64,000 nucleotides of DNA from Mesoplasma tabanidae (GTDB lineage Bacteria; Bacillota_I; Bacilli_A; Mycoplasmatales; Mycoplasmataceae): contig NZ_CP024969.1 of assembly GCF_002804025.1 (NCBI RefSeq), forward strand, positions 744,001 through 808,000, read 5' to 3'. Positions 33,051 through 43,273 of this stretch are shown piece by piece. The notes below the pieces were generated by a model, which was not told where the DNA came from, ran no database searches, and worked only from the letters and a program-made list of their open reading frames with translations. Position 1 is the stretch's first letter. Each line of letters starts with the position of its first letter. The position numbers were made by a program, and so were the translations under genes.

Positions 33051-33099
33051 TGTATTTCCTCCTTTCACAATTCCGTGTGTGTTGAACTCACATAAATAA

Positions 33100-33128
33100 A
33101 TTATACACTTAATTAAGTAAAAGTTCAA
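33100..33128 (-). promoter_or_regulatory. Promoter of the str operon
   Basis: TTGAAC (33123-33128), 17 bases, then a perfect TATAAT (33100-33105), on the minus strand, about 50 bases before rpsL. It is one of the best sigma-A matches in the window. Confidence 0.72.
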
Positions 33129-33154
33129 ACTTATCTTAATAAGTGCATATTTTT

Positions 33155-33703
33155 TTATATTATTTTAAACAATTCAATTAATGTAATTATTTTTTGTTTA
33201 TTAAATGTGAGATGAATTGAAAAATTATTTTTATGTCTATTTAAATTTATATAATTTAATAATTGTGTTAATATTTGAGTTTTTTCATCAATTTGATAAT
33301 TTGCATTGTTTTCTACCACTTCTTTTACAAATTGGCAAAAAATATCGTTGGATGTCAAAATATATTCTTTATTTTCTTGATAACTAACAATAAATAATTT
33401 TTCAAAATTTTCATTTAAAAATGTTTTAAAATTTTCAGTATTTTTATAAAAAGCTGCAAGTGTTTTTTTATAGAAAATGAATTCATTTTCTAGTTTTTCT
33501 AATACACTTTGAAAGAAAATCAGGTTATATTTTTTACAAAATCCAACTATTTTTATGACTTCTTCTAACTGAGCAACATTTTCTATTCTAAAATTGTTAA
33601 CCAAAAAATGTTTAACTTGGTTATCAAATAAAAACGAATCTAACATTTTGAAACTTTGATAGGATTTGTTAATTTGATTGTAAACTATTTTTTCTATATT
33701 CAT
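33155..33703 (-). CDS. Hypothetical protein downstream of cardiolipin synthase
   Basis: I do not recognise this 182-aa protein. It contains no TGA codons and no membrane helix, and is rich in Asn, Lys and Phe with long predicted helices (KKYNLIFFQSVLEKLENEFIFYKKTLAAFY). The ATG at 33701-33703 lies 9 bases after the cls stop, with AAGGAGT upstream, so it is the third gene of the unknown-cls-unknown run. It is upstream of the str promoter region. Confidence 0.7.
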   Translation of the reverse strand: MNIEKIVYNQINKSYQSFKMLDSFLFDNQVKHFLVNNFRIENVAQLEEVIKIVGFCKKYNLIFFQSVLEKLENEFIFYKKTLAAFYKNTENFKTFLNENFEKLFIVSYQENKEYILTSNDIFCQFVKEVVENNANYQIDEKTQILTQLLNYINLNRHKNNFSIHLTFNKQKIITLIELFKII

Positions 33704-33712
33704 TTTTACTCC

Positions 33713-35272
33713 TTATAACAGTGGAGCCATTATATTGTAAGTTTTTACAACCGCTCTTTTTCAAATAGACAAATCTTTATTTGGCATGAATTTATACTCG
33801 AATGATTTTTCAATGTCTTGAATCATTTTTTTTGCAATATCATTATTTATTTTATTTGATTTAATCAAAGCCATAGTTTGTTGATCACAAAATAAAGCTC
33901 TATAATCTAAATTTGAGCTTCCTGTAAATGAAATAGCATCATCAAAAATATATGACTTTTCGTGAATAAAAGTATCATTCATTGAATATATTTTTACACC
34001 ATTTTCAAACATTTTTTTAGTTCAATGTTTTGAAACTTCAAGTAGTAAAAATTTGTCAGTTCTTCCAGGTAACAATATACGAACATCAAGCCCTGTAGAA
34101 GCAGCATTACATAAGGCATTTATAATTTCAGGAGGCGGTATAAAATATGGAGACTTTAATCAAATTCTATTTTGGGCAGAATGAATTAAGTTAAGAAGTA
34201 ATTCTAGGCAAATTGGCCTCTCATGATTTGGTCCATCTGAAACTATTTGTACAAAATCATTTGTAACAAAACGCTTTCTTATTGCCTTTCCAAATTTAGG
34301 CTCTAACTTTTCAATTTTATTTTGCTTTTTACCTGCATAAAAATTTCAATCTTTTTTAAAAATTAACTCAATTTCTTGAACACTTTCTCCAACCAATCGA
34401 ATGGCTGAATCATTTCAATAACCAAATACACCGCTTTTATTGATGTATTCATCTGACATATTAATTCCGCCTAAATATCCTATTTGACCATCAATTGAAA
34501 TATCTTTTCTGTGATCTCTATAATTTGCATTTCACTTTAAAAAAGGAAAATGAATAGGAGAATATGCAATTAAGTGCGCACCTTCTTGAACAAGTCTTTT
34601 TTTGCTTTTTGTAAATCTTCCGTAGCTCCCCAAAAAGTCATATATTATATATACTCTTATTCCTTGATGCATTTTATAAATTAATAAATCAGTTAATTTA
34701 TTTAAAAATTCACCTTCTGAAATTATATAGCAATTGATTAAAACGTATTCTTTTGCATTATTAACATCATTTAATAAATTTGCAAAATACTGATTACCCG
34801 ATTCCAAGTATTGGATTTCCGTATTTGAATAAATGCTTTCTTTTTGTTGCTCAAATGTCATCATGAATGACCTTTTAAATTCTGGAACTTCTTTTTCAAT
34901 TTCTTTCAAGTTTTCAATGTCATATTGTGTTTTAGATTGTAAGGCACTAGTAGAGTTTTTATTATATAAATAATTTTTATTTTTTTTATATTTATAAACT
35001 CTTCCTAATAAATAGTATGAAATAATTCCAAAGAAAGGAATCAAAATAATAAATAGTGCTCATCTAATTCTAGTCTCTATTCTTCTTTTTCTGTTACACA
35101 AAACTACAATGGCTCACGTTACAGAAAATAAGTGAGTTATTGAAATGAAAAAAATAAATGGCAAGGGATTTGATATAAAAAAGTTAAGTGATAAGTTAAT
35201 TGAAATATATAAAGCTCCACCAACACTATACATTACTATTAATGAAGCTGTTGCTACAAATGGTTTTTTCAT
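33713..35272 (-). CDS. cls: Cardiolipin synthase (phospholipase D family)
   Basis: The 519-aa membrane enzyme condenses phosphatidylglycerol to cardiolipin. Two N-terminal membrane helices (about 5-60) are followed by a further one near 70-90 ([20 protein letters not shown]). Both catalytic HKD motifs are intact: [20 protein letters not shown] and [19 protein letters not shown]. The protein ends in [10 protein letters not shown]. The ATG at 35270-35272 overlaps the stop of the upstream unknown gene by one base. It fits a wall-less cell that builds its membrane in part from its own phospholipids. Confidence 0.93.
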
Positions 35273-35997
35273 TATCAAGCACCCTCCTTAAACTTAAACA
35301 TTTTACTTTTAGTTGTTAACCATTTATTTGTTTTTGAAATTATACTATTGAAATAAAATGGCGAAATTTGTTTTGTTGTTTCTGACAATCAATCATTTAA
35401 TTTTAACTTAAGTAAAAAGTTATTATATGTATTTATGTTTGCTTCAAAATCAGACTCAAAATATGTAATTACATACATTGAAAGTAAATATCCATATTTA
35501 TAAAAACTATCAATTTTATTATCAGATATTTTAGAAAATATTATCCCTATTTTAGCGTAATAAAAATGTTTTCTTTTATTAATTATTTCATCAGAAAAGC
35601 TAGAAAAACTTTTTATTTCATTGAACGCTTCTTTTTCATAATTAATTTTTAAAATATCATTATTTTCAATTGCTGGTAATAATGTTTCAATTATTTTTGT
35701 TATTTTTATTTTTTCAATTTTTATTTCTTTTGTTTCAGCTGAATCTAAGTTTGTATAAAGTAGCCTTGAATAAAGAACAATATGAATTATCTCATTAGTA
35801 TAGTTTTTTCTGTTTTTGCCTTCAAAAGCTATTAAGTTTAAAAACAACTTAAGTATTATATTTTCTTGAGCAAAAATAACTAATCTCTTAGCTTCTTTTT
35901 TTGATATTCCATGTTCCATTAATCAAGAATTAATTTCGTTTTTTCTTGATTTAATGAAATGTTTTTGTCCTTTTATACTTTTTGAAACTTTAAACAT
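35272..35997 (-). CDS. Hypothetical protein upstream of cardiolipin synthase
   Basis: This 241-aa protein is not recognised. It begins MFKVSKSIKGQKHFIKSRKNEINSWL and has predicted helices throughout with no clear membrane span. LFLNLIAFEGKNRKNYTNE and ISSFSSFSDEIINKRKHFYYAKIG-like parts are all helical. Its TAA overlaps the cls ATG (TAATG), so it is translationally coupled to cls. The ATG at 35995-35997 follows AAGGAATTTATAA. Coupling suggests a link with membrane lipid work, but that is inference only. Confidence 0.72.
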
Positions 35998-36046
35998 TTA
36001 TAAATTCCTTTTGCTTCATTTTAATTTAATTATATGCTTTTAAAAT

Positions 36047-36084
36047 AAAAAAACACAAATAGCCATTTTACCATTGTGTTTATA
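36047..36084 (-). terminator. Terminator after the GNAT-like gene
   Basis: AAACACAA (36051-36058) pairs with TTGTGTTT (36074-36081), with T-rich tails on both sides. It lies just after the stop of the leftward gene at 36088. Confidence 0.65.
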
Positions 36085-36087
36085 TTT

Positions 36088-37002
36088 TTATTTTTGTCTT
36101 GAAAGAAGTGGAAACATAAATTTCTTATCTTTCAATCCAGTTGTTACTTCTCTTAAATATAAACATGAATGCACGTCCATACCTGTTTTAATAAATGTTT
36201 CAGTTTTTGTTATATGAATGCCATCTTTAATATCTGGCATAAATCCAAAGTCAACTCTTTTAATTCCACTTGGAACAACAATATTTAACAATTCTTTTAA
36301 ATCAATGTTGTGACATGAGAATGAACCAATAAAATCAAATATACCATCTTTAATTCTAAAACACACTACTGCTTCTAATGACGGAATGTATCATAAATCA
36401 TCTTCAAAGTATTTTTGAATATTATGAAACTTAACTAAACTATCTCCTTTTGTGTCTAATATACTTGATTGTTTGCTTGAATGTAAAATTGTTTCTTTAA
36501 CTAATTCAAAATCATGAGCAATTGATAGATCAAGTTTAATTATTTTTGATGACTCTGATTTTTCTTTATTATTTCATGGAAGGAAAAATAAATATTCTTG
36601 TCTTCTTTCAAAACCAGATTTTTTTAAAATTTCTTCATCCTTAATACCACAATATGAAATTAAAATGTCTACTAAGTTTGAATATTTGTAAATTGCTGCC
36701 TCAATTAAAATTTCTTCTAAATTTTCATCATGATACGCTTCTTTCACGAAAAAGTTTCCAACTTGAACTGCACTACATTTTTCTCCGCTAATGAAAACAT
36801 CAAATTTCAAAATACCTAAAGCTGCTATAATTTCATTTTTTTCATTAACTATTGTGATGGGTGAAAAGTTTTCTAATTGCTTATCCTTAAACAATCACTT
36901 TTCAAAATTATTATTTGGTGATCTTTTAATTAAGTTGCTTAAATCTTGGTTGAAGTGTTTATTATCTTTGTGGTCAAAAACAATATCATAAGTATCTCTC
37001 AT
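36088..37002 (-). CDS. GNAT-like acetyltransferase, two-domain
   Basis: The 304-aa protein looks like a two-domain GNAT relative. The first domain has SPITIVNEKNEIIAALGIL, then SAVQVGNFFVKEAYHDENLEEILIEAAIYKY (where motif A lies) and SGFERRQEYLFFLP. The second domain (about 170-304) has EAVVCFRIKDGIFDFIGSF and HSCLYLREVTTG. The strict RxxGxG/A of motif A is not seen; YHDENLEEIL replaces it, so acetyl-CoA binding is uncertain. The ATG at 37000-37002 follows AGGAGAAGTTCGC. It is monocistronic with its own terminator. Confidence 0.55.
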
Positions 37003-37097
37003 GCGAACTTCTCCTCTTTTTATAAATTACTTATTAATTATATACCACTTTAGTGTTAAAAAGAATACTTAAAAATTGTTAAAGTTATTAAAAACCT

Positions 37098-37763
37098 TTA
37101 TTTTTGCACGTTTAATTCTTTTATTACAATATCTGCAAGTGGATTAAAGATAAAAACTTTTAAATTTCTAATATCTGAATTATTTTCAATTAATTTTTTT
37201 AGCATACGTGCTTCATATTTGTACTTGTCATCATAAGGTGTTTTACTAAATTTAAAAAGGCATAAAAATCAACTGTCATTTGACTTAAGAAGTAAGTCAA
37301 TTTTTCCATAAAAATCAACATCTGCTTGAACATTAGCTAATAACAAATTTGCTATAGAGTGATTTATTTTATGTTTATAAATAAACTTATTTAAATCATG
37401 GACAACTGATTTTGCAATATTAATCGCTGATTTGTGTTCTTCATCAGTTTTTTCGAATTTTAGAGATTCAGATTTTCTTTTAACAACAGAATTAATTATT
37501 AATTCTTTTGCAATTTTATTTCTTAAAAATATCTGATCTAATACTTTATTTGACGGATTTTGAATAAACGGAAATTTTATTTGACACAGTTGTTCGATTG
37601 AATCAAGAACTAACTTTTTATTTTCATCAATATAATAAGTTAAATTAAAATTACTATTATTATAATCAATATTTTTTATTAATTTTAAAGATAACGTGAC
37701 TTCATCATATTCAAAATATTCAGATACATCATTTATGAAATGTTTTGATTTTATCGAACTCAT
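37098..37763 (-). CDS. Hypothetical protein, possibly nuclease-fold
   Basis: This 221-aa protein is unknown. Its C-terminal half faintly resembles PD-(D/E)XK nucleases: NVQADVDFYGKIDLLLKSND has the GxxD element, and the next strand WFLCLFKFSKTPYDD has a Lys where the D/E-x-K lysine would be, but the acidic residue is replaced by Leu. An active nuclease is therefore doubtful. Its ATG overlaps the tsaC stop by 4 bases (ATGA), so it is the last gene of the rpmE-distal operon and coupled to tsaC. Confidence 0.6.
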
Positions 37764-38257
37764 TTTTTAGTTATAGAATTAAATATTTTTGATGCTTTAG
37801 TATCTAGTACATCTTGATCAAAATAAACTTCAACTTCTTTATTAAAGCTTATTAATTCTTCCTTTATATTTATTGGTTTACTTCCATGAATGTTTACACT
37901 AGTTGAAAAAATTGGGCCTGTAACATTAATTATTGATTTAATATCTTCTCTTTCAATCAATCTAACAGCTATAGTTTCTAAGTTATCAATAGTTTTAAAT
38001 ATTACAGTTGTTGATTTTTCAAATAATAAATCACTAAATTCGTTTTTTGCTATATTTAACTCGTCTAATTGCTTTATATTTGAAACCAAAATAATTAAAG
38101 GTTTATTTAGCATAGCTCCTTTAATTTTATTAATCTTTACTTCATTTTCTTTATTTCACGCAGCAGATAATCCATATATTGTATCTGTTGGCAAAATGAT
38201 AACTTCACCTTTACTAATTTGCTTAGTTGCTTTATTAACTTGACTTTTATTTAACAT
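37760..38257 (-). CDS. tsaC: Threonylcarbamoyl-AMP synthase (TsaC/Sua5 family)
   Basis: The 165-aa protein is a short TsaC-type enzyme that makes the precursor of t6A37 in tRNA. It has the family start VIILPTDTIYGLSA and SVNIHGSKP near the middle. The usual KxR is KGA (IKGAMLNKPLIILVSN), so a residue that binds substrate in E. coli TsaC (Arg) is missing. The start ATG at 38255-38257 lies inside the upstream membrane gene (11-base overlap). Position after prfA and prmC matches the Firmicute order prfA-prmC-ywlC. Confidence 0.83.
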
Positions 38258-39752
38258 TTTTATTACCTTTTTTTCTTTTAGCTAATATCTGAGAAAATTT
38301 AATTTGGGCACCAACTCTTTTTTTAAATAAAGTTGTTTTCATAATGTTAAAACCAATAATTAAAAATGATGATATTAATATTCCAAATAATATAATTGAT
38401 TCAGCAATAACATTTATTGTATTTTCTCAAGCAGATTGTATGTTACCATCTATTTTATCTAAATAATATGCATCTTTAATTAAGTTGTAATCAGAATCAC
38501 CCATTATTGATTTAATTGATGAAATAAAATCATGACCTGCGCTGTTATTATTTTCTGTTCCATAGTTTCATGCTTCGACTAAATTACCTACTTGCACTTT
38601 TGAAATAATATTTAAACATGTAAGTAACAGTAAGTTTCCATAAATTATAAAGTATTGCGTTATAAATAAATTTTGTGATTTATTTTCTCCACGAATTGAT
38701 ACTGAAACAAAATACATAAAAGTTGCCATAGTTGTTCCTAAACCAATTATTGGCAGAGAACAATATACAAAATAACTATTTTGATATTTTAAAATATCTG
38801 TGAATTTTGGGTCTAATAAACTATTTTCAACTCCATATCTTTTTAAAAGTTCAGGTAACACATGAATAGTTCTAGTCAACATAGCTACTTTTGTTGTATC
38901 AAAAGAAATCATTATTACATATATAAATTGTGGTAAAAGAATACACCCAGCTGCAAAAATAGTTCAATTTGAAATATTTTTATCAGAATTTTTAAATATT
39001 TTTGATAAAAAGGATTTCATTCTGTTTTGGCTTAATTCTTTTTTTCTGTTGCTAATATAATCAATATATTTATTTATATTTAAATTTTCTGCTTCAACAA
39101 TCATTGCATTTTGAATACTTAAAGAAAGCATAAAAATTGCAATTATTTGAATAAATAAAATTCATCATACAGCATCTTCAGAAGCTCATTTATAAGCGTG
39201 TTCTTTATTATTCGTAAATTGTTTTGAAATCTCAGCTATAACTGGTGGTACTTCTCTTAACGAATTATTTTCAGTTTGTTCAATAAGAGATTCAAAAGTA
39301 AAAAATTCTTGAAATTTTGAGTATTCATATTGTGCAATTGATGACATTAGCGCTGCTAATATTCCAAATGAGATTACAAAAATTCAAAAACTTGTTTTCA
39401 ACTTATTATTAACTCCTGTGGCAGTTAGCAAAGGCTTAAGTAGGACAAAACCAAATATAGTTATTATAAAAAAAGCTCAACCTATATAAACAGGTGTTAA
39501 AATATGTGTTTTTGAAGGCAAATCTAAAATAAGAGAAAGTTCTTTTCAGTTATCAAAATAAATTTTTAAATTAATATCTGAAAATACAATTCAACTAAAT
39601 ATATAAGTAGGTATCATAAGAACAATAAAAATAAGCATACTAAAAAAAGCAACTTTATATAAGTGTGCATTTTTTTCTTGAATAGAAGCAACCTTGTTTT
39701 TTATTCCAAAGTTTAGTCTAAACCTATTTTTGAACTCAACCTTTTTTTCCAT
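38247..39752 (-). CDS. Polytopic membrane protein of unknown function
   Basis: The 501-aa protein has about eight to ten predicted membrane helices (for example VAFFSMLIFIVLMIPTYIFSW, YIGWAFFIITIFGFVLL, FWIFVISFGILAALM, WWILFIQIIAIFMLSLS). The N-terminus is basic (MEKKVEFKNRFRLNFGIKNK), and the C-terminus is basic (AKRKKGNKNVK). No known family is recognised. The ATG follows AGGAGAGTAA after prmC (8 bases away). Its end overlaps tsaC. It belongs to the tdk-prfA-prmC-tsaC run and could be a lineage-specific addition. Confidence 0.75.
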
Positions 39753-39760
39753 TTACTCTC

Positions 39761-40615
39761 CTAGTTATTTATGATCATATACCTTCAATTACCAAAATAA
39801 TCTTTTTCAAACTTTCATTTATATTTTAAACCTATTTCCGTCTGTAGAAATATTTCTAAATCATTTTTTTGTTTTCAACCTATTTCAAAAATAAGCATCA
39901 TTTTTTCATCTAACTTCATAACTTTTTCAATTTTTTTAATAGCTTCTTTATAAAACAATAAACCATTATCTTCAGCAAACAAAGCTATCTTAGGTTCATA
40001 TTTTAATGTACTTGAGTCAATATCATTATCATTAATGTCAATATATGGTGGATTACAAACTAAAATATTAAATTTATTTTTGTTAATAATTATAGAATTT
40101 AAAAAATTACTTTTTACAATTTTAACTTGGTTGTTTAAATTATTTAGATTAATATTTTTCTCAGAAACATTTAATGCTTTTTTTGATATGTCACAAAGAA
40201 CTAAACTATTAATTTCATTTTCAATTGCTATAGAAAGTCCTATGCATCCTGATCCAGAACAAAGATCTAGTATATCCATCTTTTTATCTTGTTGATTAAT
40301 AAACTCGTTTACATAGTCAACTATTTGCTCAGTTTCGATTCTTGGTATTAAAGTGTTTTTATTTACTAAAAATTTATGCGCTCTAAAAATTTTGTAGCCT
40401 AAAATATAAGCTAAAGGTTTCCCTTTAGCTACACTTTTTGAAATTTTTATAATTTGATTAAGTTGTTTTTTAGATAATGCATTTGCTTGCAAAAACATTA
40501 CTTCTGAATATTCTATTTTTGTAACAAAAGAAATTATTTCAATAGCATCTGATTTTCCAATCTTGTTATTATTTAAAAGCATATCTAAAGCAAACTTAAT
40601 ATTAATTTTATTCAT
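39761..40615 (-). CDS. prmC: Release factor glutamine methyltransferase
   Basis: The 284-aa SAM-dependent enzyme methylates the Gln of the GGQ motif of release factors. SAM motif I is [16 protein letters not shown], and the NPPY catalytic motif is [27 protein letters not shown] is the family's substrate-side block. The ATG at 40613-40615 overlaps the prfA stop by 8 bases, so substrate and modifier are translationally coupled. Two TGA codons encode Trp near the end. Confidence 0.93.
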
Positions 40616-41699
40616 TTTCTTGTAACTGAGCTTCAACTTTTTGACGTTGTTCATCATTAACTAATGCAATAATGAAATCATCTATTTTTCCTTCCATAAC
40701 TTGATCTAGTTTGTTCAGTGTCAAACCAACTCTGTGATCTGTTACACGATTTTGTGGATAATTATATGTTCTAATTTTTTCACTTCTGGCACCTGTTCCA
40801 ACAGCGTTTTTACGCGTTGCATCAGCTTCAGCTTGTTGTTTTTCTAGTTCTGCTTCATATATCCTTGCTCTTAACATTGTCATTGCAATATCTTTGTTAT
40901 CATGTTGACTTCTTCCATCTTGAGATGCAGCAACTACACCTGTTGGTATATGTGTAATACGAACTGCTGAATCTGTTGTATTAACATGTTGTCCTCCAGC
41001 TCCAGATGAGCGATATGTGTCAATTCTTAAATCACTATTCTTGATTTCAATTTCAACATCACTCATTTCAGGTAAAACAGCAACAGTTGCGGTAGAAGTT
41101 TGAATTCGACCTTTTGCTTCAGTTTTTGGAACCCTTTGAACCCTATGCGCCCCAGATTCAAATTTTAATTTAGAATAAACTCTTTCACCTTTAACCATAA
41201 ATGAAACTTGCGAGAAACCACCAGCTTCAGAAGAGCTTGCATCAAGCATAGTTATTTTCCAATTTTGAGTTTCTGCATATAACTTATACATTCTTAATAG
41301 ATCACCAGCAAAAATGTTTGCTTCATCACCACCAGCTGCACCTCTTATTTCGACAATAACGTTTTTATCGTCATTAGGATCTTTTGGTAAAAGTAATTCT
41401 TCTATAATTTTAACAATAGGTTCTATTGCATCTTCATTTTCTGATAACTCTATCTTAGCCAACTCAATCATCTCTGCATCTTTTTCATTACCTAAAATTT
41501 CTTTGGCATCAGACACTGCTTGAATTATAGTTTTGTATTCGACAAATTTTTCTACAACATCAATTAAATTTGCTCTTTCTTTATTAAGTTCAAGCATTTT
41601 CTTAACATCAGATACAATTTCTTCAGATTGTAAATCCTTATCTATTTGCTCAACTCTTTTTTGCATTGTTTCTAATGCTTCATAAGTTTTTGGATTCAT
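40608..41699 (-). CDS. prfA: Peptide chain release factor 1
   Basis: The 363-aa factor ends translation at UAA and UAG. The GGQ motif sits in [21 protein letters not shown], and the PxT-type recognition block is [35 protein letters not shown] is also typical. In a code-4 organism RF1 is the only class I factor needed, because UGA is tryptophan. The ATG at 41697-41699 lies 2 bases after tdk and has AAAAGAGGTAAAC. Confidence 0.97.
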   Translation of the reverse strand: MNPKTYEALETMQKRVEQIDKDLQSEEIVSDVKKMLELNKERANLIDVVEKFVEYKTIIQAVSDAKEILGNEKDAEMIELAKIELSENEDAIEPIVKIIEELLLPKDPNDDKNVIVEIRGAAGGDEANIFAGDLLRMYKLYAETQNWKITMLDASSSEAGGFSQVSFMVKGERVYSKLKFESGAHRVQRVPKTEAKGRIQTSTATVAVLPEMSDVEIEIKNSDLRIDTYRSSGAGGQHVNTTDSAVRITHIPTGVVAASQDGRSQHDNKDIAMTMLRARIYEAELEKQQAEADATRKNAVGTGARSEKIRTYNYPQNRVTDHRVGLTLNKLDQVMEGKIDDFIIALVNDEQRQKVEAQLQENE

Positions 41700-41701
41700 G
41701 T

Positions 41702-42313
41702 TTACCTCTTTTCTATCTGATAACAGTTTCTACATCTTGCTTCATAGCTATCATTACCATCAACTAAAATTAATGGCGAATTCCATTCAGCAGGTTTACC
41801 ATCAATTATTCTTTGTGTTCTGTTCGCAAAATTGCCACATTTCTGACAAATTGCTGTTAATTTATCGACCATTTCAGCCAATGGTAAAATTCTGTCAACA
41901 TTTTTAAATGGTTGGCTTCTGAAGTCCTTGTCCAAACCTGTAACTATAACTATAATTCCACGATCAGCTAATTCTTCAATGTAATCAACTATTTCTTCAT
42001 CAAAAAATTGAATTTCATCAATGCCTACAACATCAACTTTTTTTTCTAAAATTTTTGTTTCAAGTTTTTTTCTTAATTCAGCAGTTGAATTAACAGGTAT
42101 AGAAGATAATAAAGTTCCAGCATGCGAAGCAACTTCATTAATTGCATATCTGGTATCTATTACAGGTTTAAAAGCAATGACATTTCTTTTAGCAAATGCG
42201 TGTCTGCGTAATCTTTTAATAAATTCTTCTGTTTTACCAGCAAACATACAACCAGTTATTAATTCAACTCAACCTAATTGTTTTTGCTCAATTGTATCTC
42301 TATTTGGTATCAT
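41702..42313 (-). CDS. tdk: Thymidine kinase
   Basis: The 203-aa type II thymidine kinase salvages thymidine. The P-loop is [17 protein letters not shown], Walker B is [11 protein letters not shown], the Zn-ribbon is CQKCGNF...CRNC, and [25 protein letters not shown] is the lasso region. TGA encodes Trp in LGWVEL and elsewhere. ATG at 42311-42313 overlaps no gene; the DHH gene stop is 2 bases upstream. Salvage suits a mollicute with reduced nucleotide synthesis. Confidence 0.95.
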
Positions 42314-42315
42314 AA

Positions 42316-43260
42316 CTATTTATTACCTTTTTTAATAACTGCTTCTAAATCTTTAACAAGCTTACTGATGTCAGTTAATGAATTTAATTTACATCCACTT
42401 GCTAATTTATGACCACCACCATCATATTTATTTGCAATTTTATCTATTTCATAATCTCTACTTCTGATTGAAACTTTAATTTCGTTTTCAAGTTCAATTA
42501 CTAATACTCATATCTTGATTTCATCAATTCCACTCATTGTACCTAAAGCAGATTTAATTTGTTCATATGAGTATTTTCAAGGTTTTTGGTCTTCTTTAGT
42601 GATTGTAATGTGTCCTACACCTTTTTTAGATAAAACCAATTTTGAAAATGCAAAGTTTGCATATTGTTTTCTTTTTAAATCCGAAACAAATAGTGAATCG
42701 TGAACAGCTTTTAAATTAGCACCATTTTGAAGTAGTATTTTAGCTGCATTAAAAGTTTTATAACTAGTATTAGGAAATAAAAATCTTCCGCTATCTGTCA
42801 ATAAACCTTTATATAAGTTTGATGCTGCATTTGAATTTCATTTTAATTTCATTGCTTCTGCTCATAAGGTAATTACTTCTGTACATGCCATTGCTGTTTC
42901 ATGAACAATTTCATTTTTTGCATATGGATCAATATTTACATGGTGATCAATTTTAAATGTTTCAATTGCCTCATCATATCTGTCAAAATCCAATCTTGCT
43001 TTTGTCGCTGTATCAACTGTAATAACTAAAGCTGATTTAATAAACTCATCAGTGATTTGTTCATTAAAAAAATCATTATTATCATCTAATCTGTCTCCAG
43101 GAACAATAATTGTTTTTCCAGCAAAGTTTTCTTGTATTAAATAAGCTAATCCCATTGAACTGCCTTGTGCATCTCAGTCAGGTCTAATGTGTTTTAAAAT
43201 AATAATATTTTTATACTTTTTTATTTTTTTAACTAATAATTTGTAATTTGTTTCTTTCAT
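42316..43260 (-). CDS. DHH/DHHA1 phosphoesterase (NrnA-like oligoribonuclease)
   Basis: The 314-aa enzyme has the DHH phosphoesterase layout. HIRPDWDAQGSSMGLAYLIQ carries the first metal ligands, ITVDTATKARLDFD the next, and FKIDHHVNIDPYAKNE the DHH. The DHHA1 domain ends in YDGGGHKLASGCKL. NrnA proteins degrade nano-RNA and pAp. The ATG at 43258-43260 follows AGGAGAAAAAA. It lies between the pseudo-ABC gene (13 bases) and tdk (2 bases). Confidence 0.9.
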
Positions 43261-43273
43261 TTTTTTCTCCTTT

